From contig NZ_CP097463.1 in NCBI RefSeq assembly GCF_027247405.1, positions 1,798,001-1,862,000 of the forward strand: DNA of 64,000 nucleotides, in the 5' to 3' direction. Source of the DNA: Jatrophihabitans cynanchi. Lineage in GTDB: Bacteria > Actinomycetota > Actinomycetes > Mycobacteriales > Jatrophihabitantaceae. The position numbers and the translations under genes are program-made. Below, piece by piece: positions 9,359 to 18,428 of this stretch (position 1 is the stretch's first letter; the number at the start of each line of letters is the position of its first letter). Below the pieces are notes generated by a model. That model was not told the DNA's origin and did not search any database. It was given only the letters and a program-made list of their open reading frames with translations.

Positions 9359-10006
9359 ATGATCCGGCAATCCGGCGCCGTGCGCCCGCGAACCGTGGAC
9401 CGACTGCCGTTCTGGTGCGTCCTCGCCGCGATCGCGCTGCTCGCCTGCGCGGCGATCAGCTGGGTCATCTCCCCGACGTGGGGTAGGCACAACACGCTTG
9501 CCGCGGCCCGCGACGTCGGCCGGGTTCCCACCGCGCCGGGAGCCCTGGCCGCGCTCGTCACGCCCGAGCAGATCGAGATTCCGAAGCTGCACGTGAAGGC
9601 GCCGATCGTCGCGATCGGCACCACGGCCGGACGCGAGCTGGCGGTGCCCACCGATCCCCGCGTCGTCGGGTGGTGGCGGCACGGGGCTGCGCCGGGCGCG
9701 CGGCACGGCACGGCGGTGCTGGCCGGGCACATCAACTACGCCGGCGTCGAAGGCAGCCTGGCGCGCATCGGCACGCTCGACCCGGGCGACGTGGTGTACG
9801 TGCGCGGACTGCACAAGGGCAAGCGGACCACGGTCAGGTTCAAGATCACCGGGGTGCGCACGTACCAGAAGACGGCCTTGCCGTACCGGCAGATCTTCGA
9901 CCAGTCGACCGTCGGCAGACTGGCGATCGTGACCTGCGGCGGTCCGTTCGACGCGAGCACCGGCAACTACCTGGACAACATCGTCGCGTACGCCGTCCCG
10001 GGCTGA
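9359..10006 (+). CDS. Class F sortase
   Basis: A 215-residue membrane-anchored transpeptidase or peptidase. One N-terminal transmembrane helix (about 18-38) is followed by a short linker and a sortase barrel. The catalytic His is in VLAGHINYAG (His124) and the Cys in AIVTCGGPFD (Cys193), with the downstream NYLDNIVAYA typical of class F. The ATG at 9359 is preferred, with a G-rich ribosome-binding segment about 10 nt upstream; an extension to 9200 lacks sortase character. No sorted substrate (LPxTG-like) or pilin gene lies nearby, so its client is unknown. It ends directly against the convergent ABC-F gene. Confidence 0.88.
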   Translation: MIRQSGAVRPRTVDRLPFWCVLAAIALLACAAISWVISPTWGRHNTLAAARDVGRVPTAPGALAALVTPEQIEIPKLHVKAPIVAIGTTAGRELAVPTDPRVVGWWRHGAAPGARHGTAVLAGHINYAGVEGSLARIGTLDPGDVVYVRGLHKGKRTTVRFKITGVRTYQKTALPYRQIFDQSTVGRLAIVTCGGPFDASTGNYLDNIVAYAVPG

Positions 10007-11643
10007 TCACCGCGGCCGGGCGACCCGCGTCTCGTCGAAGACCGGCTCGTCCGATTCGTACACCGAGCCGTCCGCGCCGAAGATCACGAACCGGTCCATG
10101 GAGCGGGCGAACCAGCGGTCGTGGGTCACCGCGACGACGGTGCCGTCGAAGGACGCCAGCCCCTCCTCGAGCGCCTCTGCACTGAGCACGTCGAGGTTGT
10201 CCGTCGGCTCGTCCAACAGCAGCAGGGTCGCCCCGGACAGCTCCAGCATCAGGATCTGCAGCCGCGCCTGCTGGCCGCCGGACAGCGAGCCGAACACCTG
10301 ATCGCCTTGCTGGTTCAGGCCGTACCGCCGCAGCGCACCCATGGCGCGGCCGCGGTCCAACCCCGACCGGGCGGCGTCGCCCTCCCACAGCAGGTCGACC
10401 AACGTCCGGTCCTGCCACTGCGGGTGTGCGTGGGTCTGGGCGAACAGCGCGGGGACGACTCGGGCGCCGAGCCGCCAAGAGCCGCCGTGCGCCACCGGAT
10501 CGCCGGCCAGCAGGCGCAGGAAGTGCGACTTGCCGGCGCCGTTCGCGCCGAGCACGCCGACCCGTCGCCGTAGTAGATCTCCGTGTCGAACGGGTGCATC
10601 AGGCCGGTCAGCTCCAGGCCGTCACAGGTCACCGCGCGCACGCCGGTGCGGCCGCCACGCAGTCGCATCGTGACGCGCTGCTCCTCGGGCTTGTCCGGCG
10701 GCGGCCCGGCCGCCTCGTAGCGCTCGAGCCGACGTGCCATCACCCGGTACTTCTGCGCCATGACCTCGCTGACCCTGGCCTGGATCTGCAGCGTGCGGAC
10801 CAGCTCCTTGAGCCGCGCGTGCTCCTCGTCCCAGCGCCGGCGCAGCTCGGCCATCCGTTCGTGCTTGGCGGCCCGCGCCTCGTGGTAGGACGCGAACCCG
10901 CCACCGTGCACCCAGGTGTCGCCGCCCTCCACCGTGACGATCCGGTCGGCCACCCGCGCCAGCAGTTCGCGGTCGTGGCTGACGAACAGCACCGTCTTCG
11001 ACGTCTCCCGCAGCCGCTGTTCGAGCCAGCGCTTGCCCGGCACGTCCAGGTAGTTGTCCGGCTCGTCGAGCAGCAGTACCTCCTCCGGGCCGCGCAGCAG
11101 CAGCTCGAGCGCGAGCCGCTTCTGCTCGCCGCCGGACAGCGTCGTCAGCTCGCGGTACTTGCACCGCTCGTACGGGACGCCCAGCGCGGCCACGGTCACC
11201 GTGTCCCACAGCACCTCGAGGTCGTAGCCGCCGACGTCGCCCCAGCGCGCCAGGGCGTGGGCGTAGTCGAGCTGCGTCGCCTCGTCGTCGCGTTCCATCA
11301 GCACGATCTCGGCCGCCTGCAAGCCGGTCCAGGCGTCGTTCAGCTGCGGGGCGGCGAGGTCGACCAGGAAGTCCTGCACGGTGGTGGCGTCCCGGACCGA
11401 GCCCACGAACTGCCGCATGACGGCCAGCCCACCGGTCGAGACGATCGCACCGCGCTGCGGCCGCAGGTCCCCCGCGATCAGGCGGAGCAGCGTCGTCTTG
11501 CCCGCGCCGTTCGCCCCGACCAGGGCCGCCTTGGCGCCGTCGCCGACCCGGAAACTGACGTCCCCCAGCAGCACCCGCCCGTCCGGCAGGGTGTGGCTCA
11601 CCCCCGAGACGTCGACATAACCCACCCGGGCAGTGTGCGGCAT
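10007..11643 (-). pseudogene. ABC-F family ATPase, interrupted by a single-base frameshift
   Basis: Two ABC ATPase domains in tandem without membrane segments, the layout of the ABC-F ribosome-associated family. The first domain has GANGAGKTTLLRL, LSGGEQKRLALE and LLLDEPDNYLDV, followed by a charged linker (residues ~255-340 from 11643). The second domain has GANGAGKSHFLRLL, LSGGQQARLQILM and LLLDEPTDNLDV, but in another reading frame. Near 10561-10565 (minus strand GGCGACGGGTC), restoring one C after GAC gives the expected Tyr-Tyr-Gly-Asp-Arg-Val-Gly-Val run into the second Walker A. This is therefore a -1 indel, either a real inactivation or a sequencing error. The start is uncertain: ATG 11643 or GTG 11625. 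Confidence 0.85.
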
Positions 11644-11692
11644 CCCGGCGAGGGGCGCACCCGCTATTGCGGACCGGGTGCAGAATCGGCGC

Positions 11693-13057
11693 ATGACCGC
11701 CGATCTCGCCACGCTGCGCGATGCTCTGCCGGACGGCGCGCTCGTCACCGATCGCGACGTAGTCGCCGGCTACCGGCAGGACTGGGCGAAGGACCCGACC
11801 GCCGGTTGGCCGCTGGCCGTGGTTCGCGCGACGTGCACCGCCGACGTCCAGGCGACCTTGCGCTGGGCGAGCGAGTTTCTCGTCCCGGTCGTACCCCGCG
11901 GCGCAGGCTCGGGCCTGTCCGGCGGCGCGACCGCGGTCGACGGCGGGCTGGTGCTCACCACCGAACGGATGCGCGAGATCGCGGTGGACCCGGTCTCTCG
12001 CGTCGCGGTCGTGCAACCCGGGCTGCTGAACGCGGAGGTCAAGCGCGCGGTGGCCGAGCACGGCCTGTTCTACCCGCCCGACCCGTCCTCGTTCGAACTG
12101 TGCTCGATCGGCGGCAACGCGGCGACGAATGCCGGCGGGCTGTGCTGCGTGAAGTACGGGGTGACCAGCGACTACGTGCTCGGCATGCAGGTCGTGCTCG
12201 CCGACGGAACCGCGCTGCGCCTCGGTGGGCCGCGGCTGAAGGACGTCGCGGGGCTGTCGCTGACGAAGCTGTTCGTCGGCTCCGAAGGGCTGCTGGGTGT
12301 CATCACCGAGTTGACGCTGCGACTGGTCCCGGCGCCGCCGCCCGCCTCGACCCTGGTGGCATCGTTCGCCTCGATCGACGCGGCGGCCGACGCCGTGCTC
12401 GCGATCACGTCGCGGCTACGTCCGTCGATGCTGGAGTTGATGGACCGCACCTCGATCAACGCGGTCGAGGACTACACGAAGATGGGCCTGGACCGCACCG
12501 CCGAGGCGCTGCTGATCGCCCGCTCCGACGCTCCGGGCGCCACCGCCGCAGAGGAGATCGCGATCATCGAGCAGGCCTGCCGTGACCACGGCGTCGACGA
12601 GGTGTTCTGCACCGACGATCAGGACGAGGGCGAGGCGTTCGCCGCGGCACGCCGGGCGGCGTTCCCCGCACTGCAGCAACTGGGTTCGCTGCTGCTGGAG
12701 GACGTGGGCGTGGCGCTGCCGCGGCTGCCCGAACTGGTGCGCGGCATCGAACAGATCGCGCGGAAGTACACGACCACGATCGCGGTGGTGGCTCATGCCG
12801 GTGACGGCAACACGCACCCGCTGGTCGTCTTCGACCCAGCCGATGCCGACGCCACCTCCCACGCGTACGAGGCGTTCGGCGCGGTGATGGATCTGGCGCT
12901 CGACCTCGGTGGCACGATCACCGGCGAGCACGGGGTCGGTCGCCTGAAGAAGGACTGGCTGCCGGCGTACCTCGGTGAGGACGTGATGGCGCTGTCCCGC
13001 CGCATCAAGGACGCGCTGGACCCGGCCGGCATCCTCAACCCGGGTGCCGTGCTCTGA
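11693..13057 (+). CDS. FAD-linked oxidase (GlcD / D-lactate dehydrogenase-like)
   Basis: A 454-residue VAO/PCMH-type flavoprotein. The FAD-binding stretch PRGAGSGLSGGATAVDGG is at about 68-85. The C-terminal substrate domain carries HAGDGNTHP near 367 and TGEHGVGRLKKDWL near 409. These are the marks of the glycolate oxidase GlcD / D-2-hydroxyacid dehydrogenase group, which oxidises small alpha-hydroxy acids such as D-lactate or glycolate. No GlcE, GlcF or iron-sulfur partner is adjacent, so it probably acts alone. The ATG at 11693 fits the family N-terminus. It is divergent from the ABC-F gene; its last codons are the template for a tandem repeat that follows. Confidence 0.87.
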   Translation: MTADLATLRDALPDGALVTDRDVVAGYRQDWAKDPTAGWPLAVVRATCTADVQATLRWASEFLVPVVPRGAGSGLSGGATAVDGGLVLTTERMREIAVDPVSRVAVVQPGLLNAEVKRAVAEHGLFYPPDPSSFELCSIGGNAATNAGGLCCVKYGVTSDYVLGMQVVLADGTALRLGGPRLKDVAGLSLTKLFVGSEGLLGVITELTLRLVPAPPPASTLVASFASIDAAADAVLAITSRLRPSMLELMDRTSINAVEDYTKMGLDRTAEALLIARSDAPGATAAEEIAIIEQACRDHGVDEVFCTDDQDEGEAFAAARRAAFPALQQLGSLLLEDVGVALPRLPELVRGIEQIARKYTTTIAVVAHAGDGNTHPLVVFDPADADATSHAYEAFGAVMDLALDLGGTITGEHGVGRLKKDWLPAYLGEDVMALSRRIKDALDPAGILNPGAVL

Positions 13058-13100
13058 CTGCCGGGTGCCGTGCTCTGACTGCCGGGTGCCGTGCTCTGAC
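13040..13100 (+). repeat. 21-bp tandem repeat, about three copies, at the oxidase 3' end
   Basis: Copies at 13040-13060, 13061-13081 and 13082-13100 (last one truncated). The first copy is the gene's own terminus (Gly-Ala-Val-Leu-stop), so the repeat arose by duplicating the coding end. Each copy contains CCGGGTGCCGTGCTCTGA, so each repeats the TGA. Confidence 0.9.
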
Positions 13101-13117
13101 CGTGCGTGTCAGTGCGG

Positions 13118-13452
13118 CCGATCGAGGTCTGCACGCAACAGTGCCCGCAGAGCCCGATACCCGAACGAACCACGCGACTCGCGACCGATCGAGGTCTGCA
13201 CGCAACAGTGCCCGCAGAGCCCGATACCCGAACGAACCACGCGACTCGCAGCCGATCGAGGTCTGCATGCAACAGTGCCCGCAGAGCCCGATACCCGAAC
13301 GAACCATGTCACTCGCGACCGATCGAGGTCTGCACGCAACAGTGCCCGCAGAGCCCGATGCCCGACCGAACCACGCGACTCGCGACCGATCGAGGTCTGC
13401 ATGCAACAGTGCCCGCAGAGCCCGATACCCGAACGAACCACGCGACTCGCAA
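13118..13452. repeat. 67-bp tandem repeat, five copies
   Basis: Units start at 13118, 13185, 13252, 13319 and 13386, an exact 67-bp period with a few substitutions. A degraded sixth begins at 13453 (CCCACCGAGGTCGAATCGG). Every unit contains CGAGGTCTGCA, CAACAGTGCCCGCAGAGCCC and CGAACGAACCA. TCTGC and GCAGA within a unit can pair around a 14-nt loop. The period is not a multiple of three, and long stop-free frames run through on both strands. It fills most of the 506-bp gap between the oxidase and the YhhN gene; I see no gene in it. Confidence 0.92.
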
Positions 13453-13563
13453 CCCACCGAGGTCGAATCGGTCGCGTCGCGCGGGCCCGGCTGCACGGTG
13501 CGGCCGGGAACGCACCGGCCGCGCTCGCGTCGGCGCCAACCACCGCCGGGCATACTGCCGCCC

Positions 13564-14208
13564 ATGACCATCGGCTTGTTGCTGGCCGCCGCGATCGTGG
13601 CGGTCGGCGACTGGGCGGCGGTGGGCCGGCGCTACTTCCGCATCGAGTACCTGCTCAAGCCGCTGACACTCGTCCTGTTGATCGCGGCAGCCGCGGCCGC
13701 CGATCTCGGTGCCGCCAAGGTCTGGGTGCTCGCCGCGCTCGCGTTCAGCCTGGCCGGCGACGTCGCGCTGGTGTGCAGCGACCGCGCGGCCGCCGAGCCC
13801 GACAGCGCCCTCCTAATCGGTCTGGGCAGCTTCCTGCTCGGCCACGTCTGCTACCTGATCGCGTTCGCGCGGCACGGCGTGCACGGGCTGTACCTGCTGG
13901 CCGGGCTGCTTGTGGTTGCCGGAGCCGCGGCGCTGAGCCTGCCGCAGGTGCTCGCGGGGGCGCGGCGGACCGGCGGTCGACAGCTCGCGATCATCGTGGC
14001 CGGCTACGCGGTACTACTCGCCGCGATGGCCGTGTTCGCCGTCGGGACGGGCACGATCGCGACCGCGCTCGGCGGGCTGCTGTTCCTCGCGTCGGACACG
14101 GTGCTCGGCCACGACCGGTTCGTCCGTCGAGTGCCGCGCGGCCCGCTTCTCGTGATCGTCAGCTACCACGCAGCGCAACTGCTCATCGTCATCGGGCTGC
14201 TGCGCTGA
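13564..14208 (+). CDS. YhhN family membrane protein (lysoplasmalogenase-like)
   Basis: A 214-residue integral membrane protein with about seven or eight hydrophobic helices. YLLKPLTLVLLI near residue 30, FSLAGDVALV near 63 and FLASDTVLGHDRF near 175 are the YhhN/TMEM86 signature, with conserved aspartates facing the membrane core. Eukaryotic members hydrolyse the vinyl-ether bond of lysoplasmalogens; bacterial substrates are less certain. The ATG at 13564 is preferred: an open frame continues upstream into the 67-bp repeats but is not protein-like. It is followed 44 bp later by the hydrolase gene. Confidence 0.85.
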   Translation: MTIGLLLAAAIVAVGDWAAVGRRYFRIEYLLKPLTLVLLIAAAAAADLGAAKVWVLAALAFSLAGDVALVCSDRAAAEPDSALLIGLGSFLLGHVCYLIAFARHGVHGLYLLAGLLVVAGAAALSLPQVLAGARRTGGRQLAIIVAGYAVLLAAMAVFAVGTGTIATALGGLLFLASDTVLGHDRFVRRVPRGPLLVIVSYHAAQLLIVIGLLR

Positions 14209-14252
14209 TCCCTCCCCCACGGTCCGGCCGCGGCTGCCAATAGGCTCGGCCC

Positions 14253-14843
14253 ATGCCGCCGCGCCGCCCGCTCCGCTCCGTCCCCGTCGTCATCGTGCAC
14301 GGCTGGCGCGGATCCGAGCCCAAGCACTGGCAGAGCTGGCTGGCCGCGCAGTTGCTCGACGCCGGCCGCGAGGTGCGCTACCCCGACCTGCCCGATGTCG
14401 AGACGCCGTCGCTGGACGCCTGGCTCAGCGCACTCGACGCGACGCTGGCCGGGCTGCCTGAGGAGGGCTTCGACGTCGTGGCGCACTCGCTCGGCGCCGT
14501 GCTCTGGCTGCACCACGTGGCTGCCGACAGCGACGCCCCGCGCCCGGCCCGGGTCGCCCTCGTCGCTCCCCCGTCGCCGGCCACCCGGATCCCCGAGATC
14601 GTCGGATTCTTCCCGCCGCCACTGGACATCGACCTGGTCCGGCACGCCGGCGGCGGGACGGTGCTGGTCGGCGGCGAGGGTGATCCCTACACACCCGAGG
14701 GCATCGGCGCCGCCTACGGACTGCCACTGAAGATCGCAACGACCGTCATTCCGGGCGGCGCACACCTGAACGTGGACACCGGCTACGGGCCGTGGCCGGC
14801 GGTGCTGTCCTGGTGCAACCGCGACAACCTCGCCTTCTACTGA
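14253..14843 (+). CDS. RBBP9/YdeN family alpha/beta hydrolase
   Basis: A 196-residue compact serine hydrolase. The N-terminal VHGWRGSEPKHWQSWL is the family hallmark. The catalytic triad is visible as Ser79 in VAHSLGAVL, Asp144 in GEGDPYTP and His171 in PGGAHLN, with the trailing GYGPWP also conserved. It is cytosolic, with no signal sequence. Physiological substrates of bacterial members are mostly unknown. It follows the YhhN gene on the same strand and its stop overlaps the tail of a decayed minus-strand gene. Confidence 0.87.
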   Translation: MPPRRPLRSVPVVIVHGWRGSEPKHWQSWLAAQLLDAGREVRYPDLPDVETPSLDAWLSALDATLAGLPEEGFDVVAHSLGAVLWLHHVAADSDAPRPARVALVAPPSPATRIPEIVGFFPPPLDIDLVRHAGGGTVLVGGEGDPYTPEGIGAAYGLPLKIATTVIPGGAHLNVDTGYGPWPAVLSWCNRDNLAFY

Positions 14844-15040
14844 GTGGCCGGTTGGACGGACGGGCCCGGACGGACGGGCTCGGGCGACCAGCCGGGCGGG
14901 GCGAGCAGGTAGCCGAGCCGCCCACACCAGCGTCGGCTCACCCGCAGATCCCGAACGATCGCCGCGTACTCGTAGTAGTCCGGATCGCTGGCGTGGTGCA
15001 CGCGGTGGTGCGAGGGCGTCGCGGGCGCAGAGCGAGACGG
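14837..15040 (-). pseudogene. Sterol desaturase / fatty acid hydroxylase remnant
   Basis: Directly after the truA stop, and in the same frame, the minus strand encodes a start-less fragment. It begins with TPSHHRVHHASDPDYY, the third histidine box of the fatty acid hydroxylase superfamily. It jumps straight to EYAAIVRDLRVSRRWCGRLG and YLLAPPGWSPEPVRPG, which resemble the C-terminal tail of actinobacterial family members. About 50 residues normally between these parts are missing and the upstream two thirds of the gene are absent. It ends with TAG at 14837-14839. It looks like an internally deleted relic. Family assignment is by motif only. Confidence 0.7.
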
Positions 15041-15895
15041 TCAGGACGGCGCGGCCCGCATCGCGCGCGTCTGCTCGATGCGCGCAGCCAACTCGTCGTC
15101 CGCGGGGTAGCGGACCTCGACCAGGGTGAGCCCGTGCGCCGGCGCCACCGATGCCGCCGCCCGCTCGGCCCGCGGCAACTGGGCGGCCGGCCAGGACGGC
15201 TGCTTGCGCCCCTCGCCCACCGCGATCAGGGCGCCGACGAGCGAGCGCACCATCGAATGGCAGAACGCGTCCGCCTGTACCGTGCACGCGATCAGCTCGC
15301 CGCCACGCACGACGTCGAGCGCCTGCAGGGTGCGGATCGTGGTGCCGGTGTCACGCGGCTTGCAGTACGCGGCGAAGTCGTGCAGGCCCAGCAACTCGCT
15401 CGCCGCGGTGGCCATCGCGGTCTCGTCCAGCCGGCGCGGCCAGCTCAACACGTGGCGGCGGAGCCGCGGATCGGGCACGCCGTCGCAGATCAGGTACTCG
15501 TAGCGCCGCCAGAGGGCGCCGAACCGGGCGTCGAACTCGGCCGGCACCGCCCGCGCGGCGCGCACCCGGACGTCGGCCGCGAGCAGCCGGTTCAGCCGGT
15601 GCGCCAGCCGGTCGCCCTCGGCTGCCCAGGTCGGCGCCGCGACGTCCAGGTGCGCCACCTGCCCGCTCGCGTGCACGCCGGCATCGGTGCGTCCGGCCAC
15701 CGTCACCGCGACCGGCCGGCGCAGCACGGTGCCGAGGGCGTCCTGCAGCACCCCTTGCACCGTGCGCAGGCCCGGCTGCGCGGCCCAGCCGGCGAAGTCG
15801 GTGCCGTCGTAGCTCAGCTCCAGCCGGACACGAACGAGCCCGCCGGCCGCTGAGTCATCAGCGGGCTCGGCGGGCTCGTTCGGCGAACTCACCAC
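15041..15895 (-). CDS. truA: tRNA pseudouridine(38-40) synthase
   Basis: A 284-residue TruA that isomerises uridines 38-40 in the anticodon arm of many tRNAs. The catalytic aspartate is Asp71 in VAGRTDAGVHA. YDGTDFAGW near 29 and the FHSMVR-like FCHSMVRSLVG of the C-terminal half are also present. The start is a GTG doublet (15895 or 15892); the first about 18 residues are a non-conserved leader, so an internal start is possible. It sits 6 bp downstream of rplQ, the conserved end of the alpha operon. Confidence 0.95.
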   Translation of the reverse strand: MVSSPNEPAEPADDSAAGGLVRVRLELSYDGTDFAGWAAQPGLRTVQGVLQDALGTVLRRPVAVTVAGRTDAGVHASGQVAHLDVAAPTWAAEGDRLAHRLNRLLAADVRVRAARAVPAEFDARFGALWRRYEYLICDGVPDPRLRRHVLSWPRRLDETAMATAASELLGLHDFAAYCKPRDTGTTIRTLQALDVVRGGELIACTVQADAFCHSMVRSLVGALIAVGEGRKQPSWPAAQLPRAERAAASVAPAHGLTLVEVRYPADDELAARIEQTRAMRAAPS

Positions 15896-15901
15896 GCGGG
15901 A

Positions 15902-16639
15902 CTACTTCGCGTCGTCGGCTTCCGCGTCGTCGGCTTCCGCGTCGCCCTGCGCGGCGGTGTCGGCCGAATTCGCGGCACCAGCCTCGGCCTCGCCAGCAGC
16001 CTCGTCCGCAGCCTCGTCAGTCACCTCGTCCGCGGCCGCGTCGGTCTCCTCGACACCGGCGGACGCAAGCGAACCGGTGTCCGCACCGGCCTCCAGCGCG
16101 GCCTCGTCAGCGCTGGCGACGGACGTGTCCTCGTCGGCGCCGGCGGCCTGCTCGGCGACAGCCGCGGCGGTGGCGGACTCGGCGGCCGCCTCCTGCGCGA
16201 TCTCGCGAGTGCGGCCGGTCGGCGCCTTCTTGGCGGCGGTCCTGGTGCCGCGCGCCCGCTCGGCCTCCTTCACGACCGTCCGGAACTCCTCGACGATCTC
16301 GATGATGGCCATCGGCGCGTTGTCGCCCTTACGCGGATTGGTCTTGATGATCCGCGTGTAGCCGCCCGGCCGCTCGGCCATCTTCGGGCCGATCTCGGCG
16401 AACAGCTTGTGCACGACGTCCTTGTCGCGGATGACCGTCATGACCTGACGGCGCGCGTGCAGGTCCCCGCGCTTGGCGAAGGTGATCAGCCGCTCGGCCA
16501 GCGGGCGCAGCCGCTTGGCCTTGGCCTCGGTGGTCGTGATCCGGTCGTGCTCGAACAGCGAGGTCGCCAGGTTCGCGAGCATCAGCCGCTCGTGCGCGGG
16601 CGAGCCACCGAAGCGGGGCCCCTTCGTAGGCGTAGGCAT
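15902..16639 (-). CDS. rplQ: 50S ribosomal protein L17 with long acidic C-terminal tail
   Basis: Residues 1 to about 118 are a standard bL17 ([21 protein letters not shown] at the start, [26 protein letters not shown] near 90). The remaining about 125 residues are Ala/Glu/Asp-rich low complexity, ending in two DDAEADDA-like units. Actinobacterial L17 proteins often carry such extensions, but this one doubles the protein. The tail's 3' DNA is itself short-period repetitive (CGTCGTCGGCTTC units near 15906-15940). It follows rpoA by 58 bp and precedes truA. Confidence 0.96.
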   Translation of the reverse strand: MPTPTKGPRFGGSPAHERLMLANLATSLFEHDRITTTEAKAKRLRPLAERLITFAKRGDLHARRQVMTVIRDKDVVHKLFAEIGPKMAERPGGYTRIIKTNPRKGDNAPMAIIEIVEEFRTVVKEAERARGTRTAAKKAPTGRTREIAQEAAAESATAAAVAEQAAGADEDTSVASADEAALEAGADTGSLASAGVEETDAAADEVTDEAADEAAGEAEAGAANSADTAAQGDAEADDAEADDAK

Positions 16640-16697
16640 GTCGTGCTCCTCAGTGACCCGAAAACGGATCAGGTTCTGTGTGTTTGTCGGGGAGGAC

Positions 16698-17726
16698 TTA
16701 CAGCTGCTCGGTCTCGGCGAAGTCGCCGTCGCCGTTGTCGAAGTCGTCGTCGCCGTACGACTCGACCGAGGTGGGCAGCTCGAATCCGGGCGGGCTGTCC
16801 TTCAGGGCCAGGCCCAGGCCGTGCAGCTTGATCTTGACCTCGTCGATGGACTTGGACCCGAAGTTGCGGATGTCCAGCAGGTCGGCCTCACTGCGTCCGA
16901 CGAGCTCACCCACGGTGTGGATGCCCTCGCGCTTGAGGCAGTTGTACGAGCGGACGGTGAGGTCCAGGTCCTCGATCGGCATCGAGAACGCGGCGATGTC
17001 GGCCACCTCGGCCGGCGACGGTCCGACGTCGATGCCCTCGGCCTCCTCGTTCAGCTCGCGGAACAGGCCGAACAGCTCGACCAGGGTGTGGCCGGCGCTG
17101 GCGACCGCGTCGCGCGGGGTGATCGAGCTCTTGGTCTCCACGTCGACCACGAGCCGGTCGAAGTCGGTGCGCTGCTCGACACGGGTGGCCTCGACCGCGT
17201 ACGTCACTTTCAGCACCGGCGAGTAGATCGAGTCGACCGGCACGCGGCCGATCTCCTGCCCGGGCTGCTTGTTCTGTACCGCGGTGACGTAGCCGCGCCC
17301 ACGCTCGACGACCAGCTCGATCTCCAGCCGGCCCTTCTTGTTGATCGTGGCGATCTTCAGGTCGGTGTTGTGGACGGTGACCCCGGCCGGCGGCGCGATG
17401 TCCGCGGCGGTGACCTCGCCCGGGCCCTGCTTGCGCAGGTACATGACCACCGGCTCGTCGCTCTCGGAGCTGACCACCAGCTCCTTGAGGTTCAGGATGA
17501 TGTCGGTGACGTCCTCCTTGACCCCTTCGACGGTGGTGAACTCGTGCAGCACGCCGTCGATGCGGATGCTGGTGACGGCCGCACCGGGAATCGAGGACAG
17601 CAGCGTGCGCCGCAGCGAGTTGCCGAGGGTGTAGCCGAAGCCGGGCTCCAGCGGGCCGATGATGAACTTCGACCGGGTGTCGGTGATGGGCTCCTCGGTG
17701 ACCGAGGGGCGCTCGGAGATCAGCAC
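16698..17726 (-). CDS. rpoA: DNA-directed RNA polymerase subunit alpha
   Basis: A 342-residue RNA polymerase alpha subunit. The N-terminal domain (about 1-230) dimerises and nucleates polymerase assembly; [21 protein letters not shown] is at about 31-51. The C-terminal domain (about 250-320), with [15 protein letters not shown] and [16 protein letters not shown], binds UP elements and activators. An acidic tail follows. The start is GTG, with AAGGAG 9-10 nt upstream. It belongs to the alpha operon between rpsD and rplQ; the 91-bp gap to rpsD contains a small CCCCGC/GCGGGG hairpin near 17800-17812. Confidence 0.98.
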   Translation of the reverse strand: MLISERPSVTEEPITDTRSKFIIGPLEPGFGYTLGNSLRRTLLSSIPGAAVTSIRIDGVLHEFTTVEGVKEDVTDIILNLKELVVSSESDEPVVMYLRKQGPGEVTAADIAPPAGVTVHNTDLKIATINKKGRLEIELVVERGRGYVTAVQNKQPGQEIGRVPVDSIYSPVLKVTYAVEATRVEQRTDFDRLVVDVETKSSITPRDAVASAGHTLVELFGLFRELNEEAEGIDVGPSPAEVADIAAFSMPIEDLDLTVRSYNCLKREGIHTVGELVGRSEADLLDIRNFGSKSIDEVKIKLHGLGLALKDSPPGFELPTSVESYGDDDFDNGDGDFAETEQL

Positions 17727-17817
17727 TGGTGTGCTCCTTGTAGGTCGTGGACGCCCGCTATATGACGTCCTGACTATTCGTTGTGCAGCGTCGTGATCAC
17801 CCCGCTGCGGGGCCTGC

Positions 17818-18423
17818 TTACTTCGAGTACAGCTCGACGATCAGCTGCTCCTGGACCGGGATCTCGATCTGGGCCCGGACGGGGAGCGAGTGAACGAGGA
17901 TGCGCAGCTTGTTCGGCACGATCTGCAGCCAGGCCGGAACCGGTCGCTCGCCGAAGGTCTCGCGGGCGATCAGGAACGGCGTCGTCTCCAGGGACTTCGG
18001 CTTGACGTCGATGATGTCCCACTGCGACACGCGGTAGCTGGGGATGTCGACCTTGTGGCCGTTGACCAGGAAGTGGCCGTGGCTGACCAGCTGGCGGGCG
18101 TGGCGGCGGGTGCGCGCCAGGCCGGAACGGTAGATCACGTTGTCGAGCCGGGACTCGAGGATCTGCAGCAGGTTGTCGCCCGTCTTGCCCTGCCGGGAGA
18201 CGGCCTCTTCGTAGTAGCGACGGAACTGCTTCTCCAGCACGCCGTAGCTGTACTTGGCCTTCTGCTTCTCCTGCAGCTGCAGCAGGTACTCGCTCTGCTT
18301 GATGCGCGAGCGGCCGTGCTGGCCGGGCGGGTACGGACGGCGCTCGAATGAGCTGTCGCCGCCGACCAGGTCGACGTTGAGCCGGCGCGAGATGCGGGTC
18401 GCGGGACCGGTGTAGCGAGCCAT
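17818..18423 (-). CDS. rpsD: 30S ribosomal protein S4
   Basis: A 201-residue uS4, a primary 16S rRNA binder and, in many bacteria, autogenous regulator of the alpha operon. RPYPPGQHG near 29 and an S4 RNA-binding domain at about 92-155 ([27 protein letters not shown] region) are evident. It has no cysteines, so it is the zinc-free form. It follows rpsK by 5 bp. Confidence 0.97.
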   Translation of the reverse strand: MARYTGPATRISRRLNVDLVGGDSSFERRPYPPGQHGRSRIKQSEYLLQLQEKQKAKYSYGVLEKQFRRYYEEAVSRQGKTGDNLLQILESRLDNVIYRSGLARTRRHARQLVSHGHFLVNGHKVDIPSYRVSQWDIIDVKPKSLETTPFLIARETFGERPVPAWLQIVPNKLRILVHSLPVRAQIEIPVQEQLIVELYSK

Positions 18424-18428
18424 CTAGA

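Noticed and set aside
10007-11643. Two separate ABC ATPase genes
   Set aside because: Both halves together form one ABC-F protein, and a single missing base at the frame switch restores a continuous conserved sequence.
13118-13452. CRISPR array suggested by regular 67-bp spacing
   Set aside because: The whole 67-bp unit is conserved, so there are no unique spacers between short repeats, and no cas gene is nearby. It is a plain tandem repeat.
13102-13563. Open frames through the 67-bp repeats, including an N-terminal extension of the YhhN gene
   Set aside because: The repeat is open in several frames on both strands, so openness is not evidence of coding. YhhN similarity starts only at 13564.
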